A stretch of 64,000 nucleotides of DNA from Terriglobales bacterium (GCA_035567895.1 DATMPC010000058.1:310001-374000); one strand, 5' to 3'. Counted from the first letter of the stretch, positions 8,719 to 17,060 are shown. Translations and numbers: made by a program. The notes: generated by a model not told the origin, from the letters alone.

Positions 8719-9589
8719 AGAGCTACTTTCCCCGTTAGTGCGCCTTTTCATCCAGCGCTCCGGCCTGGATGCGACCGCAGGCGGTGAAGAGATCATCAGT
8801 GCGCTTGTTGAGGGTGTACGCCGGCGCTATGCCAGGAAGCGGTGTGCGAACCATCTCCAACTCTTTTTGAATGAAAGGCACATTCACCATGTTGAAGTCG
8901 CTCCACAATTGAGCTGTGACGGCTTCATTGAGCCTCTTGGGATCACATTCGCAGATGGCTTTAGAATGCTGCTGAAGAAGAACTCCGCCGAGTCACGAAT
9001 GCGTTTCACAATGGCACATGAGGTGTGCCACACCTTTTTCTACGAACTTGTTCCCGAGCTAAAATTCGCTGCGCACAGTCCCGACCAACAGGAAGAGCGT
9101 CTGTGTAATTTTGGGGCTGCTGCTTTACTCATGCCTCCGGTTATGCTTCGACGAAGCGCAAGGGACCTGCCAGTCTGTCTCGAATCACTTCAACGTCTTG
9201 CCGAAGACTTCAGCGTTAGTCTGCCCTCCATGGCGATCCGACTGAAGTCGCTCCGTCTTTGGAACTGCCAATTGTCGTTATGGCGTCGAATGGTCAATGG
9301 GACGTTTGCTTTGGACGGATTCTATGGCGGCAAGCGAGTCGCTTGGGAATGGCAGGACGATACAATCCTCCAAACAGCTTGGGAATCAGACGAGCCGCTC
9401 ACTGGCCGCACATTCGTCAGCTACCAAGATTATCGTGCTGTTCGTCGCTATCGCCCGATTGCATTCCAAATCCGGCGATATGGCGAAGGCGTAATGGCAC
9501 TCTGGGGAAACGCGATCAAGCCGACGCGATCGTCCCCGACGTTACCTCTATTTGAAAAACCCAACCCTGTCCCCCTTGCTGTATGCTGA
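8693..9589 (+). CDS. ImmA/IrrE-type (M78) metallopeptidase
   Basis: This 298-residue protein carries the zinc motif HEVCH at residues 109-113 and a downstream glutamate pair E134/E135 in EERLCNFGAAALLMP, the layout of the M78 family (ImmA, IrrE). Such peptidases cleave XRE-type repressors after a stress signal. ATG 8693 is chosen because CGGAGC sits 5 bases upstream and it overlaps the HTH gene, its likely partner. The C-terminal 100 residues are arginine- and aromatic-rich and not assigned. In context, the pair could control expression of the defence operons on either side, or be a defence unit itself; the sequence does not decide. The HExxH motif is intact, so I expect it to be active. Confidence 0.85.
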   Translation: MPLNKPYCKELLSPLVRLFIQRSGLDATAGGEEIISALVEGVRRRYARKRCANHLQLFLNERHIHHVEVAPQLSCDGFIEPLGITFADGFRMLLKKNSAESRMRFTMAHEVCHTFFYELVPELKFAAHSPDQQEERLCNFGAAALLMPPVMLRRSARDLPVCLESLQRLAEDFSVSLPSMAIRLKSLRLWNCQLSLWRRMVNGTFALDGFYGGKRVAWEWQDDTILQTAWESDEPLTGRTFVSYQDYRAVRRYRPIAFQIRRYGEGVMALWGNAIKPTRSSPTLPLFEKPNPVPLAVC

Positions 9590-9683
9590 TCTCCGTCGCC
9601 CAAATTGGAGCCTCAAGCCGCACTTGCCTGCAAAGACTGCCCGCTAGTAAACTGTTCAAATTCAGCAATTTGCAATTTGACAA

Positions 9684-10910
9684 ATGGCAAAGCGACTGTC
9701 ATGCCGACAGAATGGGGACGCCCTTACCTTCCTGAGCCTGTTCAGTGGGTGCGGCGGGCTCGACCTCGGATTCGTGAATGCCGGCTTTCGCTGTAAAGGT
9801 GCCTTCGATACTGACATCGGAGCTTTGGCTGTTCACGAAGCAAATATTCCAAGTCAAACATTTGAGTGGGACCTGTCGTCAGGCAGGCTGCCAGATGGAG
9901 TCCCGAGTGTTGACGTGATCCTATCGGGATCACCGTGTCAGGGGTTCTCAACGATTGGCAAACGCAAATTGGATGATCTGCGAAATACATTGCTGCTTGC
10001 CACTGCCAAAATTGCGGTTTCTATCCGCCCGCGTGTCGTGGTCGCAGAAAATGTTCCTGGTGTCGAGTTTGGCTCTCACCGCAAGTATTGGATAGCGCTC
10101 GTCGAACTTTTGCAGAACGCCGGCTACGTGTGCAAAACGCTTCAACTCGCAGCTAGCGATTTTGGCGTTGCACAAATGCGCCGACGGCTATTCCTTCTGG
10201 CAGTCGCGCAAGGCTGTCCGGCTCAAATCCGCCCTAATCCTGCACCCCAAAAAACTCTGGCGGACGTACTCTCTGATCTTTCGTCTCCAGACAGCAAGGT
10301 TTCAAACCACGAGCCGCAGCCACTACTTGAGGACACCGAACACTTCCAAATTGCCCGACGGATTAAGCCAGGACAAAAGCTTTGCAATGTTCGGGTGAGT
10401 GAGCGCGCCGTTCACACTTGGGATATACCCGAAGTGTTCGGTGAAGTAACGCCCTCCGAGCGCCTAGTATTAAACGCCGTTCTCCGGCTCCGACGACGCG
10501 AACGATTGCGCAAACTCGGGGATGCCGACCCAGTACTTCGCAGCAGTATCCAACGAGAGGTGGGTTTTACACCGCATAACTCGATCGAAAGCTTACTCCT
10601 CAAAAATTACCTGCGAAAAGTCGGCCACCGCATCGATCTTCGGCACACTTTTAATGGTAAATATCGTCGGCTTGCGTGGGATGCATTGTCCTTTACCGTG
10701 GATACAAGCTTCGGAAATCCCAAGAATTTCCTTCATCCCGATCTTCAGCGAGGGCTCACGGTTCGAGAAGCCGCCCGAATTCAGGGCTTTCCCGATACGT
10801 TCAAGTTCTCTGGCACATTGCACGACCAGTTCAAGTTTGTCGGAAACGCCGTACCACCGCCCATGGCGCAAGCATTGGCGACCCAGATATCTGCTCTTCT
10901 GAAGCCATGA
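9684..10910 (+). CDS. DNA (cytosine-5-)-methyltransferase
   Basis: The protein (408 residues) has the ordered motifs of C5-cytosine methyltransferases: motif I LFSGCGGLD (about residues 18-26), motif IV SGSPCQGFS with catalytic C85, motif VI ENV (122-124), motif VIII RRRLFL (about 168-173), and motifs IX-X near the C-terminus (TVREAARIQGFP, GNAVPPPMA). It transfers methyl from S-adenosylmethionine to C5 of cytosine in a specific site. It begins the downstream five-gene operon; its stop shares the ATGA overlap with the next gene. With the Vsr gene at the end of the operon, it fits the classic methylase-plus-mismatch-repair pairing. No strong ribosome binding site is seen; ATG 9702 is an alternative start. 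The target sequence cannot be predicted. Confidence 0.96.
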   Translation: MAKRLSCRQNGDALTFLSLFSGCGGLDLGFVNAGFRCKGAFDTDIGALAVHEANIPSQTFEWDLSSGRLPDGVPSVDVILSGSPCQGFSTIGKRKLDDLRNTLLLATAKIAVSIRPRVVVAENVPGVEFGSHRKYWIALVELLQNAGYVCKTLQLAASDFGVAQMRRRLFLLAVAQGCPAQIRPNPAPQKTLADVLSDLSSPDSKVSNHEPQPLLEDTEHFQIARRIKPGQKLCNVRVSERAVHTWDIPEVFGEVTPSERLVLNAVLRLRRRERLRKLGDADPVLRSSIQREVGFTPHNSIESLLLKNYLRKVGHRIDLRHTFNGKYRRLAWDALSFTVDTSFGNPKNFLHPDLQRGLTVREAARIQGFPDTFKFSGTLHDQFKFVGNAVPPPMAQALATQISALLKP

Positions 10911-11887
10911 ATGCACTGCCACACAAACTGCAGCGTTGGATCATGTCGCTGCCTGACGGCCCGATGTTTCAAACGATAAACGAACACGTAGAACATCTTG
11001 CCGAGGAATTGTATTGCGAATACGAACCGACGAAAGGGCCATACCCAGATTTTTGGCAACGCTTCGAAGACTGGCTGGACAACGGTGATGACGAAACAAA
11101 ACAACAATCTCTGTTTCGGCTTATGCCTTCGTTGTTCTTCATTGGCCCGAAAGAGTTGGATAACCTTTATCGTGTTGCCTTCAATTGCAACATCACCGCT
11201 TGGCTTATCGACCAACTCTCGCTCACACTCGATGATGTAGCTTTGTCTTCCAAGGTCACCGAAGCCCTCTCCCATACATGGTTCTGTCCGTTAACTGACA
11301 GCATGCGAATCAACGCCTTTTACCACCTCAACCACATTTCCGGCCGGGACCATCGACCAGATTGGCTGTCGTTAGCAGTACTGGCCGATCCCGCAAAGGT
11401 GGACACATTTGTCAGTAGCAAGAAGATCGAGCGGATAGTTTTGCTGGAGGATTTTGTCGGGAGCGGCAGCCAAATTGAACCCGCGATTAAGTTTGCTGGA
11501 TCCTTATCATCTCGGCTTCCCACTCTGATTGTTCCATTAGTGATTTGTCCAGCTGGAGTTGATGCAGCACGAGCGTGGGAAACATCTTTCAACAATGTAC
11601 AAGTCCGTCCCGTTCTTGAACTGCGTCGCCTTGACTTTTTGACGCGAGCGCCACAAACCGACGAGCCAACAGATCACGCCGTATTTAGAGATTTGGCGAT
11701 AGACTCCTTCTCAAAGCTACTTGCTGGAAAGACTGCCCAAGAAGCCAAGATCTATGGTCCTTTTGGGTTCGACGACACTGGGGGGCTCGTAATCCTTGCG
11801 ACGAACTGTCCGGACAACACACTACCTCTCATCCATCATGGGTCCGTCACTTGGAAGCCTCTGTTTCCCCGAGCCTCAAGGATTTGA
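10907..11887 (+). CDS. Phosphoribosyltransferase-like protein (conflict-system type)
   Basis: This 326-residue protein contains LLEDFVGSGSQ at residues 179-189, preceded by a hydrophobic strand. That matches the PRPP-binding loop of type I phosphoribosyltransferases (two acidic residues, then a G-S-G-S loop). The C-terminus has a characteristic run: NTLPLIHHG, then WKPLFPR. I recall this combination from PRTase-like proteins encoded next to P-loop ATPases in predicted conflict systems. The start at ATG 10907 overlaps the methyltransferase stop (ATGA), while the longer upstream frame lies inside the methyltransferase. A role as an enzyme or ligand sensor using PRPP or a nucleotide is inferred; no typical purine or pyrimidine salvage hood is recognised. 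It is directly followed by its likely partner ATPase with a 2-base gap. Confidence 0.7.
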   Translation: MNALPHKLQRWIMSLPDGPMFQTINEHVEHLAEELYCEYEPTKGPYPDFWQRFEDWLDNGDDETKQQSLFRLMPSLFFIGPKELDNLYRVAFNCNITAWLIDQLSLTLDDVALSSKVTEALSHTWFCPLTDSMRINAFYHLNHISGRDHRPDWLSLAVLADPAKVDTFVSSKKIERIVLLEDFVGSGSQIEPAIKFAGSLSSRLPTLIVPLVICPAGVDAARAWETSFNNVQVRPVLELRRLDFLTRAPQTDEPTDHAVFRDLAIDSFSKLLAGKTAQEAKIYGPFGFDDTGGLVILATNCPDNTLPLIHHGSVTWKPLFPRASRI

Positions 11888-11889
11888 AA

Positions 11890-13908
11890 ATGGACAAACG
11901 TTCAAATCCGTTTAACGAGCTGTACGTCTCGGAGACAATCGGTTCTGCGGCCTTTGTCGAGATTTTCAGCCCGTCCATCCTGAGGAACGCTTCGGCCCTC
12001 TTCCTGCCGGGTAACGTTGTCCTTAAGGGGATGCAAGGTTCAGGTAAAAGCATGCTGCTGAGCTTGCTCAAGCCAGAAGTACGCCTAGCATACGCGGAGT
12101 CTAGTACGCCCTTTCCCGTTGCGGAAAAACAGGCCCGATTCATTGGCGCTGGCATCAATTTGACCCGCAGCGGAGCGATCGATTTCGGCCAAAGAACCAT
12201 CGATCCCGGCAAGCGCGAAACCGAAATCCTTCCAGTTTACTTCGGTGATTTCCTGAACTATTGGATCGTATTCGATCTCTTGAGCACCCTGGAACTGTTT
12301 AGAGACCGTGCGGACGGTCTCATTGCGAAGCAACTCCAATTGAGCATGGACGATGAGAAACTCACTGCCCTCGTAAAAGGGCTAAGCAGCTCTCGCTGCT
12401 GGTTCGGCTATTTGAACAACGTCACAGCTTACGCGGACTTGCGGCAAAAACTTGCCGATAGAATAAGCCAGTATCTCGCATTTCTGAATTTCAACTCTGA
12501 CGATCTACCAGACAATATCCGAACGACCAAAACAACAGTTGGCGAACCTGTTGCCCAAACTGTCGGTGCTTTGGTAGCTGCCGGAATCCTTCCGCGGGAC
12601 GTTCATCTTTTTGTTCGGATCGATCAGTATGAAGAACTGATTAGACTAGAAGGAAAACGCAAAGAATACGGCTCCCTTTTTAGGGAAATTGTAAACAAGG
12701 CCCTCAGCTTAAGAGATCCCAATGTGTCGTACCGCATCGGAACACGCGGGTATGCGTGGGATGAGCATCCACGTGTCTATGGGACCGTCGGCAACCTAGA
12801 AAGAGACCGGAACTTTAAGCTCGTTGATCTAGATGAAATTCTGCGCCGTCGCGAAAACCGCAAAACTTGGGTGTTTCCCGAGTTTGCCGAGGATGTATTC
12901 CGCAAGCGGTTGCTATTCGCTGAGTATAAAGACGTCCCGGACTCCGACGCGCTCGAAAAAGTCTTCGGATACGGTCCCTCCCCTGAACAACGGGCTGCCC
13001 GCTACTGTGGAAAGGCACCCTCCAGAGCGATCAAGATTGACAAGAATTGGCCACAACAGTGGCGCACTTATCTGCTGGACTTAGCGCAAAAAGATTCCCT
13101 GTCGGCCAGACTGGGGGAAGCGTGGGCTCGACAAAAGGGCAAAGGCAAAATCGTTAACGAAAAACCTAGCGACCCACCCATCTGGGATCAATCCAGGTAC
13201 TGGCGCAAGGAACGTATACAAGCAGCGTTGATGCAGATTGCCGGGCGATGTGCACAGAGAATGATATGGGCAGGTGCCGAGGACATCCTCAAACTAAGTG
13301 GAGGTAATATTCTGGTCTTCGTGAGTCTGTGCCAACATATATGGTCCGCGTGGTTGCGAACTATACGCAACGCAGACTTGCCGGAATCAGATAACGCCAT
13401 CCCAGCACTTGACGACACGATTCAAGCGGTCGGAATACACGAGGCCAGTACCCACTGGTACAACAAACTTGCCGAAGAAAGCGGCGGAACAACACGGCAA
13501 CGGTTTGTTACGCACGTCGCTACGGACCTTGAGCGGAAGCTCTATAACGACGATGCTCTTTCGTATCCTGGGGCAAATGGCTTCTCTCTTGAGATAGCAG
13601 AAATTGAAGCGCATCCCAATCTCCGAGATTTTCTAAACGAGTGTGTGGATTATGGTGCGCTGTTCGACGCTCCCCACACCACGAAAGAAACAAATCGCCG
13701 TCCACGGCGAAAATGGTATCTCAATCCCGTTCTATCGCCCTATTTTCGTCTGCCGCACGTTCATACCAAAGAGCCTGCCTATCTCCCGGTCAAAGACGTA
13801 CTCGCATGGTTTGATGCGTCACAAAGTGGCGTACTTCCCGTAGCCCCACAATCTCACACTATAGGTCAACAACAGCAGTCAAGTTTGTTCCAAGAGGAAA
13901 ATTCGTGA
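11890..13908 (+). CDS. P-loop ATPase, ORC/CDC6-like AAA family
   Basis: This 672-residue protein has an N-terminal Walker A, GMQGSGKSM at residues 47-55, and a candidate Walker B in LFVRIDQYEEL (about 240-250). The opening NPFNELYVSET and the LPGNVVLKG strand before the P-loop resemble proteins annotated as ORC-CDC6-type AAA ATPases that sit next to PRTase-like genes. The long C-terminal part (about 350-670) is basic and may contain DNA-binding or winged-helix segments, but I cannot place them. ATG 11890 has AAGGA upstream and lies 2 bases after the PRTase stop; ATG 11851 would overlap that gene. The stop overlaps the next gene as GTGA. Its likely role is the ATP-dependent switch or DNA-loading component of the module; this is inferred. 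Confidence 0.75.
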   Translation: MDKRSNPFNELYVSETIGSAAFVEIFSPSILRNASALFLPGNVVLKGMQGSGKSMLLSLLKPEVRLAYAESSTPFPVAEKQARFIGAGINLTRSGAIDFGQRTIDPGKRETEILPVYFGDFLNYWIVFDLLSTLELFRDRADGLIAKQLQLSMDDEKLTALVKGLSSSRCWFGYLNNVTAYADLRQKLADRISQYLAFLNFNSDDLPDNIRTTKTTVGEPVAQTVGALVAAGILPRDVHLFVRIDQYEELIRLEGKRKEYGSLFREIVNKALSLRDPNVSYRIGTRGYAWDEHPRVYGTVGNLERDRNFKLVDLDEILRRRENRKTWVFPEFAEDVFRKRLLFAEYKDVPDSDALEKVFGYGPSPEQRAARYCGKAPSRAIKIDKNWPQQWRTYLLDLAQKDSLSARLGEAWARQKGKGKIVNEKPSDPPIWDQSRYWRKERIQAALMQIAGRCAQRMIWAGAEDILKLSGGNILVFVSLCQHIWSAWLRTIRNADLPESDNAIPALDDTIQAVGIHEASTHWYNKLAEESGGTTRQRFVTHVATDLERKLYNDDALSYPGANGFSLEIAEIEAHPNLRDFLNECVDYGALFDAPHTTKETNRRPRRKWYLNPVLSPYFRLPHVHTKEPAYLPVKDVLAWFDASQSGVLPVAPQSHTIGQQQQSSLFQEENS

Positions 13909-14918
13909 GGGCTGGTACCGCTGCGGTACGCCCTTGGGGACCCATCGAATGGGTCATCCAAAAGCTCCCAAAGCGCACTTGGTCTCTTCTTGGCTGCCTT
14001 GGCACCGAGGAGCGCAGCCTCGCATTATGGGAATATCTGCGATCTTCCTCTATGCAAGACAAGAGCTTGCTGCTGAGAATTAAGCCGAGCTCGACTAGGT
14101 ATGCACCTGCATTTGCAGATCGCCTGAAACTGCGCATTGAAAAGTTGCAGCGGATTGGACAGCCGAGCGAAGGCATCACCGAACTTGAGTTATTTGCAAC
14201 CGACGCAGAAATCGTTCAGATTGTCGATCAATACGCTTCCTCTTGCGGACCCCACGTGATCCTTGATTTTTCGTGTTTTCCAAAGCGTTTTTTCTTTCCC
14301 TTTATAAAGCGATTACTCGCAAGCCCAAGAATTGAAACTTTGCTAGGAACGTATACGATCCCACAGCAATATTTCGCGGGAGTGCTGGCTGAAGATCATC
14401 TAGGTTTCGCTCACTTGCCTTTGTTTGGACCGTCCCAGTTTCCCGGCAATAAGGTTGAAATGGTTATCGTCACGGCAGGGTTTATGAAATTGGGGCTGCC
14501 AGAATTATTGGAGCCCTATAAGACTGGCGTTGCAATCCGGACGATCCTTCCTTTCCCGCCAGGGCTTCCCGCGTACCATAGAAATTGGGAATTTATCCGC
14601 GAGATGCAGCAGACACTCCCCCCAGGGCTGGCTCCGCCGATCCGAGTTGAGGCCTACGATTGTGCGGACGCATTCCATCATTTGGTACAGCTAACCGCGC
14701 AAGGAACGAAAAATACTATCTTTGCGCCTTTTGGGCCAAAACCCTTGTCATTAGCCATCTGTCTGTTTGCATCTCTAGCCCGCCAGGCCGTTTACTACAC
14801 CCAGCCGACCGTCTACAACCCCGATTATTCGTCGGGAATTAAGAGGTGGAAGAAGGAACTCGCAGCATATGCCTATGCGCTGCGCATAAATGGCACAAGT
14901 ACGTACTCCATTACCTGA
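13905..14918 (+). CDS. Unrecognised 337-residue protein of the PRTase-ATPase operon
   Basis: I do not recognise this family. Translation starts at GTG 13905, overlapping the ATPase stop as GTGA, so coupling is tight. The sequence looks like a soluble alpha/beta protein. An early strand is followed by CLGTEERSLALWEYL (about residues 30-44). A strand with HVILDFSCFPKRFFFPF comes at about 116-132, another strand KVEMVIVTAGF at about 182-192, and a C-terminal segment NTIFAPFGPKPLSLAICLFA at about 267-286. The alternating strands suggest a Rossmann-like fold with conserved-looking acidic (EERS) and FGPK motifs, possibly an effector or ligand-binding unit. No signal peptide, zinc motif or nuclease motif is visible. 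Its fixed position between the ATPase and Vsr suggests it is a core part of the module. Confidence 0.8.
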   Translation: MRAGTAAVRPWGPIEWVIQKLPKRTWSLLGCLGTEERSLALWEYLRSSSMQDKSLLLRIKPSSTRYAPAFADRLKLRIEKLQRIGQPSEGITELELFATDAEIVQIVDQYASSCGPHVILDFSCFPKRFFFPFIKRLLASPRIETLLGTYTIPQQYFAGVLAEDHLGFAHLPLFGPSQFPGNKVEMVIVTAGFMKLGLPELLEPYKTGVAIRTILPFPPGLPAYHRNWEFIREMQQTLPPGLAPPIRVEAYDCADAFHHLVQLTAQGTKNTIFAPFGPKPLSLAICLFASLARQAVYYTQPTVYNPDYSSGIKRWKKELAAYAYALRINGTSTYSIT

Positions 14919-15426
14919 CACTCGCGTTAGTCTATTCTTCATGGAAAAGGACCTCAAAAGAACCTTACCCAACGGACTCTTCGTCGGCGTGTCTGATGTG
15001 CGTTCTCTAACAATGCGCGCCGTGAGGAGCCGGAATAATCGCTCCACGGAGATCCCCCTAAAAATGGCTCTTGTACGTGCAAGACTTTCAGGCTGGAAGT
15101 TGCACCAACGCTCTGTAATCGGTTGCCCAGATTTGTTCTTTCAAGCACAAAATACCGCCATATTTATCGATGGATGTTTTTGGCATGGATGTCCACAATG
15201 CAGTCATCTGCCAAGGACCAACACCCACTACTGGAAAACGAAGATACAACTCAATAAGAAACGTGATCGAAGAACAACTAGGACGCTACAGGCGCAAGGC
15301 TACCGCGTCCTCCGTATTTGGGAGCACGAAATAAAGTCCAATACTGAACGTTGTCTCAGGAAAATTATTAGCCTCCTTCTTGACCAATCTCGCCTAAGCC
15401 CTGTCGTACACAACAACGCGGCATAA
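14890..15426 (+). CDS. vsr: Very short patch repair (Vsr) endonuclease
   Basis: The protein matches Vsr, which nicks at T:G mismatches arising from deaminated 5-methylcytosine. It has GCPDLFF with D81, the signature DGCFWHGC with H99, the KRDRR segment (about residues 121-125), and the strand GYRVLRIWEHE near the C-terminus. These correspond to the metal-binding aspartate, catalytic histidine and zinc/core region of E. coli Vsr. Numbering uses ATG 14890, which overlaps the preceding gene by 29 bases; ATG 14941 would give 161 residues, closer to the usual length of about 150, and neither has a clear ribosome binding site. It closes the operon that begins with the cytosine methyltransferase, as expected for a methylase-linked repair enzyme. 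Confidence 0.92.
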   Translation: MAQVRTPLPDTRVSLFFMEKDLKRTLPNGLFVGVSDVRSLTMRAVRSRNNRSTEIPLKMALVRARLSGWKLHQRSVIGCPDLFFQAQNTAIFIDGCFWHGCPQCSHLPRTNTHYWKTKIQLNKKRDRRTTRTLQAQGYRVLRIWEHEIKSNTERCLRKIISLLLDQSRLSPVVHNNAA

Positions 15427-15639
15427 GATTTTCCCCTGAGGATCAAACCCCCTCGGTTAGCTGCGCGTCTTCTTTTCACTGCGTTGCGCTCAGGTGGGCG
15501 CCGTTCGGCCACGGCTCGGACGGTCACGAGGTCTAAGCGCCGCTTTCGCGCCAAAACAAAACAACAAGAACCATTTTGGCACTCACCGCGCCGACTCTCG
15601 CTCCCTGCCACCCTTCGCTGCACTCCGTTTTCCCCGTGT

Positions 15640-15703
15640 CCGCCGGTAACTGTTTTTGTCTCGCTGCCGCTCAAGTGAAAGACAAAAACAGCCTACCCGG
15701 CGG
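15640..15703. promoter_or_regulatory. Long inverted repeat upstream of the ArdC-like gene
   Basis: Two nested arm pairs flank a central 18-base loop: CCGCCGG/CCGGCGG (15640-15646, 15697-15703) and a perfect 12-bp arm CTGTTTTTGTCT/AGACAAAAACAG (15650-15661, 15680-15691). The structure ends about 15 bases before ATG 15719, just ahead of the AGGGGA ribosome binding site. It could be an operator, an RNA attenuator or a processing site. The rest of the 292-bp gap (15427-15718) shows no gene. Confidence 0.6.
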
Positions 15704-15718
15704 AACAGGGGATTAAAA

Positions 15719-16588
15719 ATGTTAGTTACAAGCAAAGGAAAAACAGAAAGCACACAAGAACTCGTCAACGCCAGCATTCAGGTGCTCATCGAGGCTCTCG
15801 AATCGGGACACAGTGAGGTGCTCACCTCTTATCTGAAAGCGATGGCGAAATTTCATCACTACAGCTTCGGCAACATCCTGCTGATAGCCACTCAGAAACC
15901 GAATGCCACGCACGTTGCTGGTATCAGGTCATGGAATCTGCTTGGCCGCAGAGTGAGGCGAGGCGAAAAAGGAATCATGATCTTTGCGCCCATGCTTGGC
16001 CGCACGCGCAAAGAGTCTCAGGAGACGGATGCGAAAGATGCAGAGAGCACTGTGAGTCTGGTTGGTTTCCGTCCGGTGTATGTGTGGGACGTTCTGCAAA
16101 CCGAAGGCAAAGAGCTTCCCCAGCTTGATTCCGAAGTTAAGGGCGATGTCGGCAGCAGTCTTGCACGGCTCGTCAATTTCACCATTCAGCAGGGAATTAA
16201 GTTCGGATATTCGGACAATATTGCTCCAGCCAGAGGCATGTCTTACGGTGGAGCAATTCGCATTCTGCCGAATCTGAGCGAAGCAGAACAATTGTCAACG
16301 CTCGTGCATGAGCTTGCCCATGAGATGTTGCACAAGAGCGAACGCCGAACACTCACCACGAAGACCGTCAGAGAGACCGAAGCCGAAGCAGTTGCCTTTG
16401 TGGTCTGCAATGCAATTGGTCTTGAAACGGGTACAGCATCGAGCGACTACATCCAGCTCTATCACGGAAATGCCAAGCTGCTTCAGGAAAGCCTTGAAGT
16501 AGTGCAGCGAACCTCTGCCGTTATCCTTGGGGCGATCAGCCCCGAGGTGGCGGAGGCCACGACCTCAGCGCCGGAGGTGCTGCAATGA
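15719..16588 (+). CDS. ArdC-like antirestriction protein with zincin domain
   Basis: This 289-residue protein has two parts. The N-terminal half resembles the ArdC single-strand-DNA-binding domain (SFGNILLIATQKPNATHVAG at about residues 45-64, RRVRRGEKGI at about 77-86). The C-terminal half contains a metalloprotease motif HELAHEMLH starting at H197, followed by ETEAEAVAF, which could supply the third zinc ligand. ArdC-type proteins are carried by plasmids and integrative elements, where they protect incoming DNA from host restriction. ATG 15719 is preferred because AGGGGA lies 6 bases upstream; the longer frame crosses an inverted repeat. The stop overlaps the next gene (ATGA). Its presence beside restriction genes fits a mobile island. 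Confidence 0.8.
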   Translation: MLVTSKGKTESTQELVNASIQVLIEALESGHSEVLTSYLKAMAKFHHYSFGNILLIATQKPNATHVAGIRSWNLLGRRVRRGEKGIMIFAPMLGRTRKESQETDAKDAESTVSLVGFRPVYVWDVLQTEGKELPQLDSEVKGDVGSSLARLVNFTIQQGIKFGYSDNIAPARGMSYGGAIRILPNLSEAEQLSTLVHELAHEMLHKSERRTLTTKTVRETEAEAVAFVVCNAIGLETGTASSDYIQLYHGNAKLLQESLEVVQRTSAVILGAISPEVAEATTSAPEVLQ

Positions 16589-17004
16589 AAACAGTTGCCA
16601 CGATCTTGGAGCTTGCCGCCCCACTGCAAGCTGGATTTCACATCAGAATTGAAAATGAACCGTGGATGACTCTGGTCATTGAGGATACGCAGGAACGTGG
16701 GCCAAACGGTTTGCCGGCAATCTCCGTGGCTCACTACGGAGAACAGAACGGCGATCTGATGCGCGATCCCGAAATGATCTTTGAGGCCGAGGAATCGGGC
16801 GACGAGATGAATCTGGTTCCGTTCTATTGGCGAAATGACTATGTGGGGATCGAGCAGCATTCCGTCTTTACGGAGGACGGAAGAACACTCCTGAACGCCA
16901 AGTTAAAGTGGGAGCACATTGCCTTCGCTCGAATTTGGGACTCCAACCTCAGAGCACAAGGATTTCTGGAAGCCTTCGTCAGTCAACAGAAAGGCGACAC
17001 CTAA
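16585..17004 (+). CDS. DUF6908-like small protein
   Basis: This 139-residue acidic protein starts with an ATGA overlap on the ArdC-like gene, so the two are coupled. It contains LMRDPEMIFE (about residues 58-67) and FYWRNDYVGIEQ (about 80-91), a pattern I associate with DUF6908 proteins found on mobile elements. No catalytic motif, signal peptide or membrane segment is visible. High acidity would be compatible with a DNA-mimic or partner role, but that is speculation. A clear hairpin terminator follows 27 bases downstream. Confidence 0.7.
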   Translation: MKTVATILELAAPLQAGFHIRIENEPWMTLVIEDTQERGPNGLPAISVAHYGEQNGDLMRDPEMIFEAEESGDEMNLVPFYWRNDYVGIEQHSVFTEDGRTLLNAKLKWEHIAFARIWDSNLRAQGFLEAFVSQQKGDT

Positions 17005-17031
17005 AAGACCTCGATTCGCTACGTTCTCAAA

Positions 17032-17060
17032 ATGCCCGGCACAGTCCGGGCATGTTTTTT
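17032..17060 (+). terminator. Rho-independent terminator after the ArdC-like operon
   Basis: A perfect 8-bp stem ATGCCCGG/CCGGGCAT with loop CACAGT is followed by G and six Ts. It ends transcription of the ArdC-like/DUF6908 pair. A second GC-rich hairpin (GAGGGGC/GCCCCCTC, about 17075-17098) without a T-run follows. Confidence 0.85.

Noticed and set aside
1-15426. BREX, DISARM or a classic type I restriction system
   Set aside because: No PglZ, BrxC, DrmA/B or HsdS/HsdM-like gene is present; the set fits GHKL-Z1-AIPR and PRTase-ATPase modules.
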